From Agromyces agglutinans (GTDB lineage Bacteria > Actinomycetota > Actinomycetes > Actinomycetales > Microbacteriaceae): a DNA stretch of 64,000 nucleotides. Within the stretch, counting starts at the first letter, position 1; each line of letters begins with the position of its first letter. Shown piece after piece: positions 59,568-64,000 of this stretch. The stretch lies in NCBI RefSeq assembly GCF_009647605.1, contig NZ_WJIF01000010.1:1-64000 (forward strand). The letters are read 5' to 3'. Position numbers and translations under genes: made by a program. Below the pieces are notes generated by a model, which saw nothing but the letters and a program-made list of their open reading frames with translations, had not been told where the DNA came from and did not search any database.

Positions 59568-60755
59568 TCAGGCGACCGGGCCGTCGCCGATCGGGTCGGC
59601 CAGGAGGTCCGCGAACGCGGCCTCCGCGGCGCCGATGAGCAGTCGATCCTCGCCCAGGGCCGCGACCCGCAGGTCGAGCTCCTCGACCGCGGCCGGCATG
59701 GCCTGCGCGGCGACGGCGTCGCGCAGCGCGTCGGGGTCCTGCTCGGCGATCGTGGCGAGGAACCCGCCGAGGATCACGACCGACGGGTTCAGCACGTTCA
59801 CCGCGTTGGCGAGCGCCGTGCCGAGGATGCGCCGCTGGCGCGCCAGCTCGTCGGCAACGGCGGGCGAGCCGGTCGCGACGATCGCCGCCGCGAGCGTGGG
59901 CTCATCGGCCAGCCGGAGGCCCACGACGTCGAGGAGGCGGCGCCGGCTCACCTCATCCTCGAGCACACCGCCCGGCGCGCGGCGGTCGCCGGGGGCGTCG
60001 ATGCCGGGGCGGTTCTGGCCGAACTCCCCCGCGTACCCGCCGACGCCGCCGACGGGGCGGCCGTGCACGATCAGCCCGCCGCCGATGCCGCTGGCACCGC
60101 CGTTGAGGTAGACGAGATCGTCGACGCCGCGCCCGGCGCCGAAGAGGTGCTCGGCGATCGCGCCGAGGCTCGCATCGTTGCCCACCGCGGCGGGCAGGCC
60201 CGTGGCCTCCTCGACGAGGGCGCGGAGCGGGGCATCCGCCCACTCGAGGTGCGGCGCGAGCCGCACGAGCCCGTCGGACGCGCGGACGAGGCCCGGCACG
60301 GCGAGGCCGACGGCGACGAGCCGTGCGTCGCCGAGGCCCGCGTCGCCGGCGCCGCGCCACCGTTCGACGACCTCCCGCACCAGGGCAGCGGTCTGCTCGG
60401 GGCTCACCACCTCGTCGGTCTCGACGCGCTCGCGCACGGCGATGGTGCCGTCGAGCCCGACGGCGGCGATGGTGACGGCGTCGACCTCGGGGTTCACGGC
60501 GATCGCGAGCACGCCCGGGTGCGCGGCGATCACGGGCGACGGGCGGCCGACACGGTTGGTCGGGTCGGGCGCGCGCTCCTCGACGAGGCCGAGGTCGGCG
60601 AGCTCGGCCGCGAGCGACGCGACCGTCGAGCGGTTCAGGCCGGTGGCCGCGGTGAGCCGGGCACGCGACATCGGCCCCTCGAGGTGCACGAGTCCGAGGA
60701 GTTTCGAGAGGTTTCGACGGTGCACGCCGTCGAAGGTGCCGGGCCGGTCTGTCAC
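59568..60755 (-). CDS. ROK-family transcriptional repressor
   Basis: A 395-aa regulator. N-terminal winged helix (HRRNLSKLLGLVHLEGPMSRARLTAATGLNRSTVASLAAEL, about residues 12-52) and a ROK sugar-kinase-like domain (AVGNDASLGAIAEHLFGAGRG, VYLNGGASGIGGGLIV). The zinc-binding CxCGxxGC motif usual in ROK proteins is missing: after GEFGQ the sequence reads NRPGIDAPGDRRAPGGVLEDE. Divergent from a sugar ABC importer, which it presumably represses. Confidence 0.92.
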   Translation of the reverse strand: MTDRPGTFDGVHRRNLSKLLGLVHLEGPMSRARLTAATGLNRSTVASLAAELADLGLVEERAPDPTNRVGRPSPVIAAHPGVLAIAVNPEVDAVTIAAVGLDGTIAVRERVETDEVVSPEQTAALVREVVERWRGAGDAGLGDARLVAVGLAVPGLVRASDGLVRLAPHLEWADAPLRALVEEATGLPAAVGNDASLGAIAEHLFGAGRGVDDLVYLNGGASGIGGGLIVHGRPVGGVGGYAGEFGQNRPGIDAPGDRRAPGGVLEDEVSRRRLLDVVGLRLADEPTLAAAIVATGSPAVADELARQRRILGTALANAVNVLNPSVVILGGFLATIAEQDPDALRDAVAAQAMPAAVEELDLRVAALGEDRLLIGAAEAAFADLLADPIGDGPVA

Positions 60756-60815
60756 GCTGCCACTCTAGGTTTCCGCGGGTCGCGAGGCATCGGCGCCGCG
60801 CCGAATTTGTTGCGC

Positions 60816-60844
60816 TTGACGGCAAATCGCCGCGCACGTATATT
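60816..60844 (+). promoter_or_regulatory. sigma-70-type promoter of the second sugar importer
   Basis: TTGACG (60816-60821), 17 bases, TATATT (60839-60844): the best -35/-10 pair in the window, about 55 bases before the binding-protein ATG. Confidence 0.85.
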
Positions 60845-60861
60845 CGAGACGTCCAGATCAC

Positions 60862-60881
60862 TTTCGACGTGGAAGTCGAAA
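60862..60881 (+). promoter_or_regulatory. candidate ROK operator
   Basis: TTTCGAC-GTGGAA-GTCGAAA, a perfect 7-bp inverted repeat with a 6-base spacer, between the promoter and the start codon. A related palindrome TTCGACGG-N6-CCGTCGAA lies inside the ROK gene (60713-60734). Confidence 0.55.
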
Positions 60882-60899
60882 CTTTCGAGAGGTTCAACG

Positions 60900-62192
60900 A
60901 TGAACAGACGCAGCACCAGGCTCGTCGCCCTGGGAGTGACCGCCGGGCTGACGGCGCTCACGCTCGCCGGCTGCAGCCCGTCGGGCGACGGCGGCGACGG
61001 CGACGGCGACGTCACGCTCACGTGGTGGCACAACGCCACCTCGGGCCCGCTCCCCGACGTCTGGGAGGAGGTGGCGACCGAGTTCGAGGAGGCGCACCCC
61101 GGCATCAACGTCGAGCAGACCGGCTACCAGAACGAGGAGCTCCAGCGCACGCTGATCCCGAACGCCCTCGCGGCGGGCGACCCGCCCGACCTCTTCCAGG
61201 TCTGGCCCGGCGGCGAGCTGCGCGACCAGGTCGCCAACGACTACCTCATGCCCCTCGACGACGTGCTCGGCGACACGATCGACAGCGTCGGCGCGACCGC
61301 CACCCCGTGGCAGGTCGACGGCGAGACCTACGGCATCCCCTTCACGTTCGGCATCGAGGGCTTCTGGTACAACACCGACCTGTTCGAGCAGGCCGGTTTC
61401 ACCGAGGCCCCCGCGACCCTCGACGACCTCAACGCCGCGGTCGAGCAGCTCCGCTCCACGGGCGCTGCGCCCATCGCCGTCGGCGCGGGCGACAAGTGGC
61501 CCGCCGCGCACTGGTGGTACCAGTTCGCGCTCCACTCCTGCTCGCCCGAGACGCTGAAGGCGGCGGAGGCCGAGTTCGACTTCAGCGACGAGTGCTGGGT
61601 CGAGGCCGGCGAGCAGCTCCAGACCTTCATCGGCACCGAACCCTTCCAGGAGGGCTTCCTCGGCACGCCCGCCCAGCAGGGCGCCGGCAGCTCGGCGGGC
61701 CTCGTCGCCAACGGCCAGGCCGCGATGGAGCTCATGGGCCACTGGAACGCCGGCACGATCGGCGGGCTGACCCCTGACCAGCAGGTCCCCGAGTTCCTCG
61801 GCTGGTTCCCCTTCCCGGCCATCCCCGGTGCCGACGGCGACCCCACGTCGACCCTCGGCGGCGGTGACGGCTTCGGATGCTCCGCCGACGCGCCGCCGGA
61901 GTGCGCCGAACTGCTCGAGTACATCATGAGCGAAGAGGTCCAGAAGAAGTTCGCGGCGTCCGGCTCGGGCATCCCGACCGTGCCCGCAGCGCTCGACGCC
62001 CTCGAGGACCCGAACCTGAAGCTCGTCGCCGACGGGCTCGCCAACTCGTCGTACGTGCAGCTGTGGTTCGACACCGCGTTCGGCACCACCGTCGGCAACG
62101 CGATGAACGAGGGCATCGTGAACCTCTTCGCCGGCGCCGGCACCCCCGAGGACATCGTCACGAAGATGCAAGCCGCGGCGGACACCCTCTAG
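60900..62192 (+). CDS. sugar-binding lipoprotein of a second ABC importer
   Basis: A 430-aa type 1 binding protein with lipobox LAGC (Cys near 25) after MNRRSTRLVALGVTAGLTAL. Features: LTWWHNATSGPLPDVWEEVATEFEEAHPGINVE, DPPDLFQVWPGGELRDQV, and YGIPFTFGIEGFWYNTDLFEQAGF, typical of sugar binders. Four cysteines in the mature part (SCSPET, DECWVE, GFGCSADAPPECAE) could form two disulfides. Sugar unknown. The ATG lies 19 bases after the candidate operator. Confidence 0.92.
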   Translation: MNRRSTRLVALGVTAGLTALTLAGCSPSGDGGDGDGDVTLTWWHNATSGPLPDVWEEVATEFEEAHPGINVEQTGYQNEELQRTLIPNALAAGDPPDLFQVWPGGELRDQVANDYLMPLDDVLGDTIDSVGATATPWQVDGETYGIPFTFGIEGFWYNTDLFEQAGFTEAPATLDDLNAAVEQLRSTGAAPIAVGAGDKWPAAHWWYQFALHSCSPETLKAAEAEFDFSDECWVEAGEQLQTFIGTEPFQEGFLGTPAQQGAGSSAGLVANGQAAMELMGHWNAGTIGGLTPDQQVPEFLGWFPFPAIPGADGDPTSTLGGGDGFGCSADAPPECAELLEYIMSEEVQKKFAASGSGIPTVPAALDALEDPNLKLVADGLANSSYVQLWFDTAFGTTVGNAMNEGIVNLFAGAGTPEDIVTKMQAAADTL

Positions 62193-62194
62193 TC

Positions 62195-63205
62195 ATGCCC
62201 GCCCTGCTCGAATCGGCCGGGCCCGCGACCTCCGCGGGCCCGGCCCCCTCCCCCGCCTCCTCGACCAGGCCGAGCCGGCGACGCGCCGGAACGATCCGCA
62301 AGCGCATCGAGATCGCCGTCTTCGCGGGCCCCGCCCTCGTCGTCTTCCTCGGCTTCGTGATCCTGCCCGTGCTGCTCGCGGCGGTATACAGCCTCTACAA
62401 CCTCCCGCCCGCCTTCAAGTGGGAGAACCTGGCCGAGCCCGAGCGGTTCATCGGCCTCGACAACTACGTGCGCGCGCTCACGACGCCCGAGTTCCTGCGC
62501 GCGATCGGCAACAACTTCACGATCCTCGTGCTGTCGCCGCTCATCCAGGGCCCGATCGCGATCATGGTCGCCCTGCTCCTGAACCGGCGCATGCGGGGTC
62601 GCTCGGTCTTCCGCCTCCTCATCTTCGTGCCGTACGTGCTCGCCGAGGTCATCGCGGGCCTGTCCTGGAAGCTGCTGCTGCAGCCGCAGGGCGGCGTCAA
62701 CGCGATGCTCGAGGCGGTGGGCCTCGGCGCCCTCCAGCAGAACTGGCTCGCCGACCCGAACATCGCGCTCTGGACGATGTTCGGCATCCTCACCTGGAAG
62801 TACGTCGGCTTCGCGATCATCCTGATGCTCGCCGGGCTCCAGGGGGTGCCCGAGGAGCTCTCGGAGGCGGCATCCATCGACGGCGCCGGCTGGTGGCAGA
62901 TCCAGCGGCACATCACCATCCCGCTGTTGGGGCCCACGATCCGCATCTGGGCGTTCCTGTCGATGATCGGCGCCCTCCAGCTCTTCGACATGGTCTGGGT
63001 CACGGTCGCGCCGACCGTGCGCAGCATGTCCACCGAGACCATGGCGACCTACATGGTGCAGCAGGGCCAGTTCGCCGGGCAGCCCGGCTACGGCAGCGCC
63101 ATCGCCGTCATCCTCTTCCTCATCTCCCTCGTCGTCGCGCTGGTCTACCAGCGCTTCGCCCTCCGCCGCGACCTCGCCGGCGCCGTCACCACTGGAGTGC
63201 GCTGA
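62195..63205 (+). CDS. sugar ABC transporter permease (MalF type)
   Basis: A 336-aa permease: a Pro/Ser-rich cytoplasmic N-terminus (about 40 residues), six helices, EAA motif EELSEAASIDGAGWWQIQRH. The ATG is two bases after the binding-protein stop and has no clear ribosome site, so it probably depends on coupled translation. Confidence 0.92.
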   Translation: MPALLESAGPATSAGPAPSPASSTRPSRRRAGTIRKRIEIAVFAGPALVVFLGFVILPVLLAAVYSLYNLPPAFKWENLAEPERFIGLDNYVRALTTPEFLRAIGNNFTILVLSPLIQGPIAIMVALLLNRRMRGRSVFRLLIFVPYVLAEVIAGLSWKLLLQPQGGVNAMLEAVGLGALQQNWLADPNIALWTMFGILTWKYVGFAIILMLAGLQGVPEELSEAASIDGAGWWQIQRHITIPLLGPTIRIWAFLSMIGALQLFDMVWVTVAPTVRSMSTETMATYMVQQGQFAGQPGYGSAIAVILFLISLVVALVYQRFALRRDLAGAVTTGVR

Positions 63206-63206
63206 C

Positions 63207-64000
63207 ATGACCGTCACTTCCGCCATCACGACCGGCAGGGCCCGATCCGGGCCGCCCGCCGGTCGTGGCCGAGCCGGCCGCGCCGGGCGCGGTCTCGGCC
63301 GCGGCACCGCCGGCCGCGGGTTCGACTGGGGCCAGCCCTTCGTCTACCTGATCGCCCTCGTCGTCGCCGGCCTCGCGATCGGCCCCGTGCTCTACGTCAT
63401 CATCGGCGGCTTCCGCACGACGGCCGACCTGAACGCGAACCCGGCCGGCATGCCCGACCCGTGGGTCTTCCAGAACTACGCGACCGTGCTCGGCTCCTCG
63501 CGCTTCTGGGGCAACGTGCTCGCGAGCATGATCCTCGCGTTCGCGACGACCGCCGGGGTCGTGGTGCTCGGCATCATGGCCGCGTTCGTGATCGCGCGCT
63601 ACGAGTTCCGCGGCCGCCAGACGCTGTACACGCTGTTCACGGCGGGCCTCATGTTCCCGCTCACCGTCGCCGCGCTGCCGCTCACGCTGCTGCTGCGCAC
63701 GATCGGCCTGCACGGCACGTACCTGGGCGTGATCATCCCGTCGATCGCGTTCGCGCTGCCGACGACGATCATCATCCTCGTGCCGTTCCTGCGGGCGATC
63801 CCCGCCGAGCTCGAGGAGGCGGCCGCGATCGACGGCACGAGCCGCATCGGGTTCTTCTGGCGCATCCTGCTGCCGCTCTCGATGCCGGGACTCATGACCG
63901 TCGGCGTGCTCGCATTCGTCGGCAGCTGGAACGGCTACCTCCTGCCGCTGCTCGTGATCTCCACGGGCACGCTCCCCCAGGACCTCTGGCCGCTGCCGCT
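63207..64000 (+). CDS. sugar ABC transporter permease (MalG type), cut by window end
   Basis: The first 264 residues of a permease: an Arg/Gly-rich N-terminus (about residues 9-40), then at least five helices and EAA motif AELEEAAAIDGTSRIGFFWR. The C-terminus continues beyond the window. TGGAG lies about ten bases before the ATG. No ATPase gene is visible in the part seen. Confidence 0.9.
   Translation, partial: MTVTSAITTGRARSGPPAGRGRAGRAGRGLGRGTAGRGFDWGQPFVYLIALVVAGLAIGPVLYVIIGGFRTTADLNANPAGMPDPWVFQNYATVLGSSRFWGNVLASMILAFATTAGVVVLGIMAAFVIARYEFRGRQTLYTLFTAGLMFPLTVAALPLTLLLRTIGLHGTYLGVIIPSIAFALPTTIIILVPFLRAIPAELEEAAAIDGTSRIGFFWRILLPLSMPGLMTVGVLAFVGSWNGYLLPLLVISTGTLPQDLWPLP

Noticed and set aside
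59526-60899. A long in-frame extension upstream of the second sugar-binding protein
   Set aside because: It runs antisense through the ROK gene and across a clear promoter; the lipoprotein signal fixes the start at 60900.

Overview
The window is gene-dense, very high-GC DNA (roughly 70% or more) with short gaps, many ATGA, GTGA and TGATG gene overlaps and frequent GTG starts. Together with a small SRP RNA next to tRNA-Ser, the recR-dnaX pair and a DksA-type zinc-finger protein, this points to an actinobacterium, most likely of the family Microbacteriaceae (Agromyces-like). That placement is inference from gene content and style. I see no phage, plasmid, rRNA or CRISPR locus.

Layout. 0-4.8 kb: ABC-F ATPase, malate:quinone oxidoreductase, and a small membrane protein divergent from a MerR regulator. 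4.9-10.7 kb: a catabolic cluster with KDPG aldolase and KDG kinase on one strand and a fold-III PLP deaminase, D-aminoacylase-type deacylase, IclR regulator and RidA on the other. The enzymes chain into a route from N-acetyl-D-glucosaminate (C1-oxidised GlcNAc) to pyruvate and glyceraldehyde-3-phosphate. 10.7-13.2 kb: lysC and asd, with a likely internal start for an aspartokinase beta subunit. 13.5-16.4 kb: a large secreted phosphodiesterase with a duplicated beta-rich domain. 17-24.4 kb: recR, dnaX, a DksA-like protein, an MFS exporter with its ArsR-type regulator, and a fatty-acid desaturase. 24.5-31.5 kb: pta-ackA and an operon of flavin monooxygenase, BASS transporter and SDR epimerase. 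31.5-31.9 kb: SRP RNA, tRNA-Ser(GGA), and a duplicated tRNA 3' end with twin terminators.

35.2-44.7 kb: a molybdenum island with molybdate uptake (modABC plus a ModE-like TOBE regulator) and a full cofactor set (moeB-rhodanese, moeA, moaC, mobA fused to a second domain, moaD, moaA, moaE, mog). 44.8-48.2 kb: an SRPBCC protein, an AraC regulator, an aminoglycoside-phosphotransferase-like kinase, and an AbiEi-like/DUF559 nuclease gene bracketed by two 73-nt palindromic repeats. 48.5-57.1 kb: an alditol-oxidase-like flavoenzyme and an arabino-oligosaccharide operon (ABC importer, GH51, GH43) under a LacI regulator whose palindromic operator is visible at both promoters. 57.2-64 kb: PAP2 phosphatase, Bcr/CflA exporter, and a ROK regulator divergent from a second sugar ABC importer that runs off the end.

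Across the window the 7-mer GGATGCC (or GGCATCC) is strikingly over-represented. In genes it uses otherwise avoided codons (GCA-TCC, GAT-GCC). Between genes it sits as inverted pairs that form terminator-like hairpins.
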